Shown one piece after another: positions 1 through 8,814 of a stretch of 64,000 nt of DNA. Under the pieces are notes generated by a model that saw nothing but the letters and a program-made list of their open reading frames with translations, searched no databases and had not been told where the DNA came from. The DNA is from Saprospiraceae bacterium (GTDB lineage: Bacteria > Bacteroidota > Bacteroidia > Chitinophagales > Saprospiraceae): the NCBI GenBank assembly GCA_020629515.1, contig JAHDDE010000006.1, positions 53,404 to 117,403 of the forward strand. Reading direction: 5' to 3'. The position numbers and the translations under genes are program-made. Within the stretch, counting starts at the first letter, position 1. Every line of letters starts with the position of its first letter.

Positions 1-243
1 TAAAGTAGAAGCAATCGCTCCGCCCACAATAGAACCGAAAATAAAATACATGAGCCACAAATGATCCTTCCAGTTGTAATCAAAATAACTGGCATTTTTA
101 CCAAATCCCACTGCAGAACAAACATGTCTAAAAGACGAAGAAACACCAAATCGTTGACCTAAGAAAAGTAATAACGCCATTACAACGACTATCATTACAC
201 CAGATATAGCCCAATGCCAAGGCTGACTTATAATATCTATCAT
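1..243 (-). CDS. YeeE/YedE family membrane protein, N-terminal part (cut by window edge)
   Basis: The frame runs without a stop from an ATG at 243 to the window edge, giving 81 residues. The start reads MIDIISQPWHWAISG, followed by a hydrophobic segment (about residues 14-30), a GQRFGVSSSFRHVCSAVGFG stretch, and a second membrane segment near residues 60-80. This order matches the N-terminus of Bacteroidota YeeE/YedE proteins (inner-membrane transporters; E. coli YeeE takes up thiosulfate). In this phylum they usually occur as two adjacent half-length genes, and the partner would lie to the left, outside the window. Substrate is inferred from the family only. Confidence 0.75.
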   Translation of the reverse strand, partial: MIDIISQPWHWAISGVMIVVVMALLLFLGQRFGVSSSFRHVCSAVGFGKNASYFDYNWKDHLWLMYFIFGSIVGGAIASTL

Positions 244-309
244 AAATATCTATTAAATGTGAGAATTGCGAAATTAACTCTCTTTAAATGAAAGAAAAAG
301 TAAATTGTG

Positions 310-615
310 TTAATAGAACTTCTGGAGAGCCTGTTCTAATTGATGTTTTGAATGAACCCCTGATTTTCTCCAAACGATTTTCCCTTTTTGGTATATCATG
401 ATGGTTGGTACGCTCTTGACACTTAGTCGATTCGCTAATTTTTGGTTTTTATCAATATCTATTTTGATAACTTTTGCTTTACCTTTTACTGATTTTGCCA
501 CTTCTGAAAGTGTCGGATTCATCATCTTACACGGGCCACACCAAGTCGCGTAAAAATCAACCAAAGTAGGGCGATCCGACATGACGGTGTCATAAAAAGA
601 AGACTTCTTTGACAT
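310..615 (-). CDS. trxA: Thioredoxin
   Basis: This 101-residue single-domain thioredoxin carries the redox motif WCGPC (about residues 25-29) after the usual LVDFYATWCGPC strand, and the cis-proline loop VPTIMIY. It has no signal peptide, so it should work in the cytoplasm as a general disulfide reductase. The size is typical for the family. It lies between the YeeE/YedE gene and the XdhC-like gene, all on the minus strand, with about 50-65 bp gaps. There is no direct sign of shared transcription. Confidence 0.93.
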   Translation of the reverse strand: MSKKSSFYDTVMSDRPTLVDFYATWCGPCKMMNPTLSEVAKSVKGKAKVIKIDIDKNQKLANRLSVKSVPTIMIYQKGKIVWRKSGVHSKHQLEQALQKFY

Positions 616-667
616 GTATACTATTTAAGAATTAAAACAATTAAATCAATAAATAAGTTTCTAAAAA

Positions 668-1774
668 CTATTCTCTTGAATGTATTGTACCTGTTCGATC
701 TCTTAAAGAAGACCCTTTCCTATTTCTAAAAACACTAATTATTTCTGCTGAAATGGCTAGTGCAATTTCTTCTGGAGATTCTGCCCCTATATCTAAACCA
801 ACAGGAGAATAAAAATTACGTCCCGACAAAAGGTCTATCGACACACCTTCCTTCTTTAATTCAGCTTGCATCTTTTTAGATCTTTTGCGAGGCCCAAGCA
901 TACCTATATAACAAGCTTCACCGACACCAATTGTTTTGAGCATTTTCTTATCCCAATTAAAATCATGCGTCATTAATACTATCGCCGTGTATTCATCTAT
1001 CTCGACTTGATCGACTTTATCATAAGTATTGATAGATTTTACATTATTGAGCATTAGATGATGCAGCTTTCTTTCTGTACCAACTATATGAATTTCCCAA
1101 CCCATCTCATGTGCTATACCTATAAAGGCGTTGGCATCATAATTATCTCCTATTAGAATCAATTTCAATTCTGGACGTATGTACTCAATTAACACTTTTA
1201 ACTTCTGGCCATTGGCATTGGTCAGTGCATATACTTTTGATTTTTTACGCCTTACAACTTCTTTTGTAAGTTTATCTAACAAATCAATATCTACATTGAT
1301 CAAATCCGCATAAGCATCTGATAGATTTGAATCTCCGAATGGATATATGTTTGATTCAATGTTTTTGTCCAATGATTGATAAAAGATAGCTGGAACACGT
1401 TGATTCTGAATAGTTTTTAATCTCTCTACTGGGTTATTATAATCCTTAGGGTCCAGAGGAATGAATAAAACCTCTATTCTACCATTACAACCCAATCCAA
1501 CACCAATCTGGTGGGCATCATCATCCATAGTATCATAAACAACTATAGATGGAATATCATTATATATAGCTTTCTGAGCTTGCCTTAGAGCATCTCCTTC
1601 TAAACAACCTCCGCTTATACCTCCAGTCCAATGCCCACTACTACGGACAAACATCCTGGCCCCTATTCTACGATATGCTGATTCTTCCACCTGAACAACA
1701 ATAGCGAGCGCAGCTTTTTCTGTCGACCAATCAGTATCGTCATATTGTTTGATTATTTTTCTAATCTCCTTCAT
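668..1774 (-). CDS. XdhC/CoxI family protein
   Basis: The N-terminal XdhC_CoxI domain shows the conserved SGGCLEGD motif, and the C-terminal half is a Rossmann-type XdhC_C domain (KLILIGDNYDAN near residue 205 and GMLGPRKRSKKM near residue 290). Family members help insert or sulfurate the molybdenum cofactor of xanthine dehydrogenase-type enzymes. No molybdenum hydroxylase gene lies in this window, so the client is unknown. I chose the ATG at 1774 (MKEIRKIIKQYDD). A TTG five codons upstream (1789) is possible, but it adds only MPTTC and fits the family start less well. Confidence 0.85.
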   Translation of the reverse strand: MKEIRKIIKQYDDTDWSTEKAALAIVVQVEESAYRRIGARMFVRSSGHWTGGISGGCLEGDALRQAQKAIYNDIPSIVVYDTMDDDAHQIGVGLGCNGRIEVLFIPLDPKDYNNPVERLKTIQNQRVPAIFYQSLDKNIESNIYPFGDSNLSDAYADLINVDIDLLDKLTKEVVRRKKSKVYALTNANGQKLKVLIEYIRPELKLILIGDNYDANAFIGIAHEMGWEIHIVGTERKLHHLMLNNVKSINTYDKVDQVEIDEYTAIVLMTHDFNWDKKMLKTIGVGEACYIGMLGPRKRSKKMQAELKKEGVSIDLLSGRNFYSPVGLDIGAESPEEIALAISAEIISVFRNRKGSSLRDRTGTIHSRE

Positions 1775-1849
1775 ACAAGTAGTAGGCAAAGATTAGAAAA
1801 ATATTCTGACAGGTCTTATTTAATTTAAACTATTGAGCCGACTTCCATA

Positions 1850-3109
1850 TCATTTTCCAGCATTAGGATCTAATTGAACCTTTATCTGTGTAGAGGTATC
1901 CAACCCTGCAATAACTTCGACATGTAAACCATCAGAAAGACCTAATTCGACCTCCATTTTTTCGAATGACTGATCACCAACTACCTTCTCTACATAAGTA
2001 TCCTCTCCATCTTTTTCATATATAACATCTCTTTCTTGAATAGCTATAACAGATTCTTTCTTATTGATGATAATATCACCATTAGCACTGTATCCAGCTC
2101 TTAAGAAGATATCTTTAGCATATTCTTTTAAGGCGGCCTTAACTTCGAATTTTACTACCCCCTCTTCTTCTGCCCCTTTAGGTGATATAAATTCAAGAAC
2201 AGCGTCAAAAGTGTGATCAGGGATAGCTCCTACTGTTAACTCTATAGGCATTCCTTCTTGTAGTTTACCAACATCCGATTCGTCTACCTTTCCTTCAAAT
2301 ATGAGAGACTTCATGTCCGCAATGACTGCTATGCTTGTGCCTTCGTTGAAATTATTTCTCTCTATAACTGATGACCCTTCTTCTACTGGCACATCGAGTA
2401 TCATACCATCTACTGTAGATACTACTATGTTAGATACTTGATTTGAGCGATTTGTCTTGCCTTCTCTCAATAGTTGAAGATTATTTTCTGCAGCTTCTAA
2501 CTCTTGTCTTCTTATATCCAGTTGAGCTCTTACTTGCTTCAAAGAATTGCCAGATAACAGTAAAGCATTATCATATGCATTTTGTTTTAAATCTCTGTCT
2601 AATTTGAATTGAGCATAATCTTGATCAGATATGATACCTTCATCCAAAAGTTGTCTATTACGTTCCTCTTCTTTCTGTGCTACTTCTAAGTTGCGCTTCG
2701 CTTCTTTTATATCAAGTCCGTTGGAATTCACTTGAGTCTGTCTTTCAAATTCGCGTTGAGCTTCTTTAACTTGTATACGTGCCAATTCAACATTAGATCT
2801 GGCGCTATTGATATTAACCTCACTCGGAATTAGTTTAATCTTTGCCAGTTTCTGGCCCTTTGATACAATCTCTCCCGCTTCAACATATAGTGCATCAACA
2901 ACACCTGAGACTTGTGGTTTAACGTTGACTTCTAATCGAGGTTTGATAGAACCAGTCGCAACAGATTTGTTTAAAATGTCTCTAACTTCGGCCTTAGTGC
3001 TCTCATATTGAGTGGGATCCGTATTAGATTGAGAATAGAAGTAATATGCCAAAAAAGCAGTAATCGCAATTATTATAATTCCTGAACCAAATAGACAACC
3101 TTTATTCAT
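1850..3109 (-). CDS. ABC-type efflux periplasmic adaptor (HlyD/MacA-like)
   Basis: This 419-residue membrane fusion protein has one N-terminal membrane anchor (about residues 5-23), a biotinyl-lipoyl half motif (KPQVSGVVDALYVEAGEIV, about 66-84), a long alpha-helical hairpin (about 100-215), the second lipoyl half (VVSTVDGMILDVPVEEGSSV) and a beta-barrel region. It is the last gene of a minus-strand operon: ATPase, permease, permease, adaptor. In MacAB-type pumps the adaptor links the inner-membrane ABC transporter to an outer-membrane TolC-like channel. No TolC-like gene is seen in the window. Substrate unknown. Confidence 0.9.
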   Translation of the reverse strand: MNKGCLFGSGIIIIAITAFLAYYFYSQSNTDPTQYESTKAEVRDILNKSVATGSIKPRLEVNVKPQVSGVVDALYVEAGEIVSKGQKLAKIKLIPSEVNINSARSNVELARIQVKEAQREFERQTQVNSNGLDIKEAKRNLEVAQKEEERNRQLLDEGIISDQDYAQFKLDRDLKQNAYDNALLLSGNSLKQVRAQLDIRRQELEAAENNLQLLREGKTNRSNQVSNIVVSTVDGMILDVPVEEGSSVIERNNFNEGTSIAVIADMKSLIFEGKVDESDVGKLQEGMPIELTVGAIPDHTFDAVLEFISPKGAEEEGVVKFEVKAALKEYAKDIFLRAGYSANGDIIINKKESVIAIQERDVIYEKDGEDTYVEKVVGDQSFEKMEVELGLSDGLHVEVIAGLDTSTQIKVQLDPNAGK

Positions 3110-3144
3110 CCTTTTAGATTTTACTTTATTATGATTTTTTGATT

Positions 3145-4398
3145 TTATTCATCTTTCAATGCTACTACTGGATTAACTTTAGAAGCCTGCATAGCAGGAA
3201 TCAATCCCGCTATAGTCCCAGCGATAACTAATACAATAAGAGCTACCAAACCTACATACCAGTTAACCTCTGGATTGTGAAAATTTTCAGTATCTCCTCC
3301 TGATATTGTCAGCAATAAATTCAATATCCAGATGAGAAATGTGCCTGCAACAATTCCTAAGTAGCCAGATATGGAGGTTATAAAAACAGATTCTGTTAAT
3401 ATCATACTCACTATAGAGTTAGGAGTAGCTCCGAGTGCCTTTCTAATACCAATTTCTTTTGTTCGTTCTTTTACGATAATCAACATGATATTGCTCACCC
3501 CAATTATCCCTGCTAAAAGTGTTCCTATACCTACAAACCATAAGAAGACTTTTATGCCCAAAAACAATCCTTGAATCTGTTGAAATTCTTTTTCCAAATT
3601 GAAACCACCTATACCTTGCGGATCATCAGGATGGATACTATTCATCTCCTTCAAATAACGTCGTATTTTGGGTTCCATCTCGGCGACACGCGTACCTGTT
3701 TTAGCCGATACAACCATATAATCAATCCTATCTCCAGTACCGAAAGTCCTACTTAATGTAGTTAATGGTATCACCGCTGTTTCTTGATCAGAACGAGTCC
3801 ATTCTTTTTCTTGATCCGGACCAAAAACCCCCACCACTTTAAAATCAATTCCTTTAATAGTAATATGCTCTCCAATAGCATTTTCATCCCCGAATAGTAC
3901 ATCTTTTGTGGTTGTACCGATTACAGCAACTTTTCTTGCTGCATCTATATCGCTCTGTTTTATGTATCTCCCTTCATGAATTTTGAATGCTTCGATGAGC
4001 GGCATATCTGTTAGCTCTCCTCTCACCGTATAACTTGCCCCTTCGCCTTTATATTCCATATTGAATGGGCCCACTTCGTTTCTCGGAGCAATTAGGTCAA
4101 TTTCTTCGACTTTTTGTTTTAAGTATTCAATATTACTCAAAGTTAATTGAACTCTTCTTCCTGTCGAAAAACCCTTATAAGGCATGGTAGTTCTTGATGC
4201 CCATACATACATAATATTCTTAGCACGTGAACCAAAATCCTTATATACTCCATTTTCGAGTCCTTTGCCCATTCCTAAAAGGAACACCAACATAAAAATC
4301 CCCCAAAAAACACCAAGAGCTGTTAAAAAGCTTCTCAGCTTATTTTTCATAATCGTGGCGAATATTTCTTGCCATTTATCTTTATCGAATATGCCCAT
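3145..4398 (-). CDS. MacB/FtsX-type ABC transporter permease (second of pair)
   Basis: At 417 residues it has the MacB architecture without an ATPase domain: TM1 (about 20-45), a large periplasmic MacB_PCD domain (about 50-265), then three TM helices of the FtsX fold. The conserved cytoplasmic loop VKERTKEIGIRKALGATPNS lies between TM2 and TM3. It follows the first permease by 3 bp and precedes the adaptor by 35 bp, so it is very probably co-transcribed. The two permeases share the same plan but differ clearly in sequence, so a heterodimer driven by the separate ATPase is likely. This is an inference from operon structure. Confidence 0.9.
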   Translation of the reverse strand: MGIFDKDKWQEIFATIMKNKLRSFLTALGVFWGIFMLVFLLGMGKGLENGVYKDFGSRAKNIMYVWASRTTMPYKGFSTGRRVQLTLSNIEYLKQKVEEIDLIAPRNEVGPFNMEYKGEGASYTVRGELTDMPLIEAFKIHEGRYIKQSDIDAARKVAVIGTTTKDVLFGDENAIGEHITIKGIDFKVVGVFGPDQEKEWTRSDQETAVIPLTTLSRTFGTGDRIDYMVVSAKTGTRVAEMEPKIRRYLKEMNSIHPDDPQGIGGFNLEKEFQQIQGLFLGIKVFLWFVGIGTLLAGIIGVSNIMLIIVKERTKEIGIRKALGATPNSIVSMILTESVFITSISGYLGIVAGTFLIWILNLLLTISGGDTENFHNPEVNWYVGLVALIVLVIAGTIAGLIPAMQASKVNPVVALKDE

Positions 4399-4401
4399 TA
4401 T

Positions 4402-5631
4402 CTAATCGCTTTTTATTGCAGTTACAGGGTTAATTCTCGCAGCTTGCAATGCCGGCAGAAATCCCGCCAATGCACCAGCTAAAATCAAGATAATTGTAGC
4501 TGATATTGCGATCCAAATATTCACCTCAGGTCGTCGAAAAAATTCGGACTCTATACCTTGGAGGAGAGCCAAGGCGCCAATGCCCAATCCTAAACCAATA
4601 TATCCTGCTATAGCCGTTATAAATATCGATTCTTGAAAAATCATTCCAACTATCGATTTAGGTGTTGCTCCCAGAGCTTTTCTGATCCCAATTTCTTTGG
4701 TCCTATCTTTGACAATGATCAACATAATGTTACTCACTCCTATCACACCAGCTATTATTGAAAAAATTCCTACTACCCACATAATTCCTTTTATGGCATT
4801 CATTAGGCCCATAAAACTTTGGTATTCTCTTGCCATGTTCCAGATACGGATGGCTTGACGGTCTTCCGGGTCAACTAATTTCCGTTCGCTTAAGGTATTT
4901 TTAATGGCTGTTTCAACTAATGCCATATCTTCAAACGGTAAATCACCCATATCCAAAATCAATTGATCGATATGATCAAAATTGGAATATGTCCTTTGGA
5001 GTGTTTTGATAGGTACATATAAGCGTTGCATTGTGCGCCCTTCTTCTTTGTCATAAAACACCCCAACTACTGAATAAGCAGTTCCTTCTATCATCACCTC
5101 TTTACCTATAGCCGTATCCTCACCTTTGAAGAATTCATCTCGTACATCACGTCCTATAACTGCAACTTTTCGTAATTCATCTATATCTTTTTGATTTATA
5201 TATCTTCCTTCTAACAATTCTAAACTTTCAATAAATCCCCCATCAGGATGAGTACCTTGTACTGAGTAGGTTTGTGTTTTGTTCTTATGCGTGACAATCG
5301 TACTCCAACTCAAAAAGTACTTTCCACTGATCTTCTGAATTTGATCAAATTGATCAATCAAATAGTCATAGTCGTCATTAGTTAATTTGATAATTCGCCC
5401 TTCTTTGAGACCATTGAATGGCTTAGTGCTTCTCCCAGTGTTGATCCAGAGGCTATTTAGGGCATCCCCTTCAAAGTTGTAAGCTATTCCATTTTGAAGT
5501 CCTTGCCCTGCTCCAAGTAAGATCACCAACATAAATATCCCCCATGCTACACCAAATGCAGTTAACAATGTGCGCAACCTATGTCGGTTTATTGAGTCAA
5601 ATATCTCTTGCCATTTATCAAAATCAATCAT
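4402..5631 (-). CDS. MacB/FtsX-type ABC transporter permease (first of pair)
   Basis: This 409-residue protein has a cytoplasmic amphipathic start (FDKWQEIFDSINRHRLRTLL), TM1, a periplasmic core domain (about 50-255) and the three-helix FtsX domain with the loop VKDRTKEIGIRKALGATPKS. The nearly identical loop in the neighbouring permease marks an old duplication. It starts 5 bp after the ATPase gene ends and stops 3 bp before the next permease starts. Together the genes suggest a tripartite mechanotransmission-type exporter (antibiotic, siderophore, lipid or peptide export cannot be told apart from sequence). Confidence 0.9.
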   Translation of the reverse strand: MIDFDKWQEIFDSINRHRLRTLLTAFGVAWGIFMLVILLGAGQGLQNGIAYNFEGDALNSLWINTGRSTKPFNGLKEGRIIKLTNDDYDYLIDQFDQIQKISGKYFLSWSTIVTHKNKTQTYSVQGTHPDGGFIESLELLEGRYINQKDIDELRKVAVIGRDVRDEFFKGEDTAIGKEVMIEGTAYSVVGVFYDKEEGRTMQRLYVPIKTLQRTYSNFDHIDQLILDMGDLPFEDMALVETAIKNTLSERKLVDPEDRQAIRIWNMAREYQSFMGLMNAIKGIMWVVGIFSIIAGVIGVSNIMLIIVKDRTKEIGIRKALGATPKSIVGMIFQESIFITAIAGYIGLGLGIGALALLQGIESEFFRRPEVNIWIAISATIILILAGALAGFLPALQAARINPVTAIKSD

Positions 5632-5636
5632 GGTAA

Positions 5637-6302
5637 TTAGTTTTCTATTAATCCATCTTTAATTCTAATAATCCGCTCAGTCTGCTCGGCAATATCATCT
5701 TCGTGGGTGACTATTATAGTAGTGATACCTTGTTCATTAAAACTCTTAAAGATTCCCATTACTTCCTCCGAAGTTTTAGAATCCAATGCTCCTGTCGGCT
5801 CATCTGCTAAAACTACTTTAGGTTGACTGATCAATGCTCTGGCTATTGCAACCCTTTGTTGTTGTCCTCCTGACATTTGATTAGGATAATGATTCGCCCA
5901 CTCTTTGAGTCCAACCTTCTCAAGATATTCAACAGCTAACTCCTGTCTTTCCTTTCGCCCTACCTTCTGGTAATATAGAGGCAAGGCCACATTTTCTTTA
6001 GCAGTTTTGAAGGGTAAAAGATTAAATGACTGAAAAACAAAACCTATAAATCTATTACGATAAAACGCCGCTTGAGATTCAGACAAGTCTTTATTAATCA
6101 ATTCATTATTTAGCCAATATTCTCCATCGTCATATTCGTCTAAGATTCCTAAAATATTTAACAATGTGGATTTCCCAGAACCAGAAGAACCCATAATCGA
6201 TACAAACTCCCCTTGCTTAATCTCTAAGTCCACCCCTTTTAATACATGGAGCTCATTAAATTCTGTTGAATAAGACTTATTTAGGTTTTTGATTGTGATC
6301 AT
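5637..6302 (-). CDS. ABC transporter ATP-binding protein (LolD/MacB type)
   Basis: This is a 221-residue nucleotide-binding domain of the LolD/MacB/FtsE group. It has Walker A GSSGSGKST, Q-loop FQSFNLLPFKTAKENVALPL, the signature MSGGQQQRVAIARAL, Walker B VVLADEPTGALD and the switch histidine in TTIIVTHEDD. It is the first gene of the four-gene exporter operon and provides its energy. The length is normal and all catalytic motifs are intact. The start ATG at 6302 gives the standard MITIKNLNKSY opening. Confidence 0.93.
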   Translation of the reverse strand: MITIKNLNKSYSTEFNELHVLKGVDLEIKQGEFVSIMGSSGSGKSTLLNILGILDEYDDGEYWLNNELINKDLSESQAAFYRNRFIGFVFQSFNLLPFKTAKENVALPLYYQKVGRKERQELAVEYLEKVGLKEWANHYPNQMSGGQQQRVAIARALISQPKVVLADEPTGALDSKTSEEVMGIFKSFNEQGITTIIVTHEDDIAEQTERIIRIKDGLIEN

Positions 6303-6426
6303 ATCATAAAACGATTATAAGTGTGAAACAAAATAAATTCTATGGTGGAATAAAAAATTATAGATGAACCGCTCTAAAGGACAGATGAATAATGGATAAG
6401 GTTGCATCTACAGCGATAACGGATTT

Positions 6427-6434
6427 TATCTTTG
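6427..6434 (+). promoter_or_regulatory. Bacteroidota-type -7 promoter element of the sigma-factor operon
   Basis: A perfect TAnnTTTG match (TATCTTTG) lies about 105 bp before the sigma-factor start. A GTTG at 6401-6404, 22 bp upstream, could serve as a relaxed -33 TTTG. The leader between promoter and gene holds a 24-codon open frame (see findings). Confidence 0.45.
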
Positions 6435-6538
6435 CTCAACATATTATGGCATATCATAGAGCTTTAGAGGTAAAACAGTTATTATTGTATGACATTCAAT
6501 TGTCACATTGCTCCCATTAAGTCGCACAATATTTTCTT

Positions 6539-7099
6539 TTGAAGTCCAATAGTTATTATATAAAAGGCATAAGTGAAAATCGGTTAAAAGTTCTCAATGA
6601 AATCTATTCGGATTTTAGTCCTATGATCAACAATCTTGTAAAGAGAAATAGCGGTAACGATGATGATGCGAAAGATGTTTTTCAAGAATCTTTATTAGTA
6701 ATTTTTAATAAAGTAAAAAGTAATCAATTAGAACTATCTGCGAGCTTTAGTACCTACTTGTATTCTGTAGCAAGATTAACGTGGCTCAAAAAACTAAAAA
6801 AAAATTCGAAAACTAAGGTCACCTTTTCCGATGTCGAAGAATATATAAGCGATCTGGAGGAAGACGAATCTTTTGACCGCAGTGAGAAATCATTATTGTA
6901 CCACTATCATTTCAAAAGAATAGCGTCAGAATGCCAACAAATATTGATTCACACCTTCAACAGGTTATCAGGAGAAGAAATCGCTGAAAAAATGGGATAT
7001 ACAAAGGAATACGTAAAACGAAAAAGGTATAAATGCAAAAGTCACTTGATTGAAATTATACAGAATGATCCGAAATATTCTGAAATCAAAAGCTTTTAA
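6539..7099 (+). CDS. RNA polymerase sigma-70/ECF-type sigma factor
   Basis: The protein is 186 residues. Sigma region 2 is at about 20-95 (VLNEIYSDFSPMINNLVKRN, DDAKDVFQESLLVIFNKV, FSTYLYSVARLTWLKKLKK) and region 4 with its helix-turn-helix is at about 128-175 (RLSGEEIAEKMGYTKEYVKR). The only usable start that keeps region 2 whole is TTG at 6539: a TAA lies seven codons upstream (6518-6520) and no ATG falls between. The next gene follows after 2 bp and encodes a one-TM protein, the usual anti-sigma arrangement. Target regulon unknown. Confidence 0.88.
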   Translation: MKSNSYYIKGISENRLKVLNEIYSDFSPMINNLVKRNSGNDDDAKDVFQESLLVIFNKVKSNQLELSASFSTYLYSVARLTWLKKLKKNSKTKVTFSDVEEYISDLEEDESFDRSEKSLLYHYHFKRIASECQQILIHTFNRLSGEEIAEKMGYTKEYVKRKRYKCKSHLIEIIQNDPKYSEIKSF

Positions 7100-7101
7100 T
7101 C

Positions 7102-7974
7102 GTGATAGATCAAGAAACTATAGAAAGATATCTAAAAGGTGATCTTAATTTGACAGAGCAAAGATCAATTGATGCACAATTAAAAACCAATCCCAAATTA
7201 AGAGAAGTATTCGCCCTTACGGAAGATATCAACAATGTATTTCAAAATAAAGAAGAGCACAATTTCATTGAGAATCTGAATAAAATAAAATATAATTCAA
7301 CTCCATCTGCCCGTTCCAATTCTTCGTATAAATATATAAGATTCATAGGCTTAGTTGGATTATTACTTATTGCAGCAGCAACAGGTTACTATTTACTCTG
7401 GCCTCAGTTCAGCTCAACTGAAAGGATACATCATCCTGCACCTAGCAAAATAGAAATACACACACCGACGAAGGTCGAAACAGAAGAAGAGCATAGCAAA
7501 CCCAAAATAGAATTTGCAGCCGATAAATCAAATACTTCTACAGAGTCTATATCTGAAGATTTTAATTGGGGAAATGAATTTGCTACAATAGCAGAATTAG
7601 AACTCGTTATAGCCCAATCAACAAGTAATTACGAAAATGATTGGGTCATAGGGCACTTCCCTTTGGATCAGTTTAATGAATTCAACCAATTATCAACAAT
7701 TGCATTTAACGGTCGATTTAAAACAGACAAAAAATACTCTGATAGAGATATAGCTTTCTATTTATTTAATAATGATAAAGGAGCCTACGAGAACTTCGTG
7801 CCTCAAACTACTTATTATCCTAAAGTGACTCAAGCAATTGGGGGTTACGAAATCAATTTGGAAGAAACGATAGTCTTAGAAGATGGCTTATACTATTACC
7901 TAATAGAAGAAATACAAACTGAAGAAGTTATTTATGCAGGAAAGTTTGAGTCAAGAGTAAGCAACTTGTTCTAA
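7102..7974 (+). CDS. Putative membrane anti-sigma factor or sigma-partner protein
   Basis: The 290-residue protein starts with GTG at 7102, 2 bp after the sigma-factor stop. The cytoplasmic part (1-75) begins with IERYLKGDLNLTEQRSIDAQL, a pattern common to Bacteroidota anti-sigma-like proteins, but I see no zinc-binding His/Cys set. One TM helix (about 77-98) is followed by a periplasmic region with a Glu/Lys/Thr-rich linker (about 110-160) and a beta-rich C-terminal part. Role as anti-sigma factor is inferred from position and topology. No catalytic domain is recognised. Confidence 0.6.
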   Translation: MIDQETIERYLKGDLNLTEQRSIDAQLKTNPKLREVFALTEDINNVFQNKEEHNFIENLNKIKYNSTPSARSNSSYKYIRFIGLVGLLLIAAATGYYLLWPQFSSTERIHHPAPSKIEIHTPTKVETEEEHSKPKIEFAADKSNTSTESISEDFNWGNEFATIAELELVIAQSTSNYENDWVIGHFPLDQFNEFNQLSTIAFNGRFKTDKKYSDRDIAFYLFNNDKGAYENFVPQTTYYPKVTQAIGGYEINLEETIVLEDGLYYYLIEEIQTEEVIYAGKFESRVSNLF

Positions 7975-8016
7975 TCTGATATATTATCAATATCGTTTGC
8001 TCTCATCATTTGTTTA

Positions 8017-8787
8017 TTAACAGCCTTTCCAGTTAGGTTTTCTCTTTTCTATAAATGCTAATGCTCCTTCTTTAAAATCAGCAGAATCCGCCAACCGACC
8101 AAAAGAAGTAACTTCCGCCTTAAATCCATCCTGATTAAATCCTGCATTAATTGCAGAAATTGACTCTCTAATAGCAAGAGGTGCTTTAGTACATATTTTG
8201 TTCAATATCTTTATTGTTTCCTCTAAAACATCTTGATCATCGCAAACTTTATTTACTAATCCCATTCTTTCTGCCTCCTCACTACCGATCATATCACCTG
8301 TAAGTATAAGTTCCATGGCTTTCCCTTTACCTACCAACTGTGCCAAACGTTGGGTGCCTCCATAGCCTGGTATAATACCTAAATTGACCTCAGGTTGACC
8401 AAATTTTGCACTTCTTCCAGCCACTCTAATATGGCATGCCATAGCTAATTCACAACCACCACCTAGTGCAAAACCATTAACCGCAGCTACAACAGGAACA
8501 TGAAAATTTTCAATAGTCATAAAAATATCCTGACCTCGTTGAGAAAGAGCCATCGCTTTATCATTATCCAATGTCAAAAATTCTTTTATATCCGCACCTG
8601 CTACAAATGCTTTATTCCCTGACCCTGTAATAATAACTCCACGAAGATCTTGCTTAGGTAAATCATTACCGAATAATTGAATTAAGTCAGTAAACACATC
8701 TGTATTAAGTGCATTTAATGCCTTCGGTCTGTTTATCGTAATTATTGCTATTTGATCTTGAATAACTAGTTGAACCTCTTTATACAT
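8017..8787 (-). CDS. Enoyl-CoA hydratase (crotonase family)
   Basis: This 256-residue crotonase has both catalytic glutamates of true enoyl-CoA hydratases: one in GGGCELAMACHIRVA and one in FGQPEVNLGIIPGYGGTQRL. The oxyanion-hole segment AFVAGADIKEF is also present. It should hydrate short- to medium-chain trans-2-enoyl-CoA in fatty acid oxidation. It stands apart from the large acyl-CoA operon at 44748-55569, so it is probably a general beta-oxidation enzyme. Convergent with the membrane gene ending at 7974; I see no clear terminator in the 42-bp gap. Confidence 0.92.
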   Translation of the reverse strand: MYKEVQLVIQDQIAIITINRPKALNALNTDVFTDLIQLFGNDLPKQDLRGVIITGSGNKAFVAGADIKEFLTLDNDKAMALSQRGQDIFMTIENFHVPVVAAVNGFALGGGCELAMACHIRVAGRSAKFGQPEVNLGIIPGYGGTQRLAQLVGKGKAMELILTGDMIGSEEAERMGLVNKVCDDQDVLEETIKILNKICTKAPLAIRESISAINAGFNQDGFKAEVTSFGRLADSADFKEGALAFIEKRKPNWKGC

Positions 8788-8814
8788 ATTCAGTTATTGG
8801 TTTATTAATTGAAA

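Noticed and set aside
668..1774. XdhC as evidence for a CO dehydrogenase or xanthine dehydrogenase locus
   Set aside because: No molybdenum hydroxylase subunits are present in the window, so only the accessory protein can be claimed.
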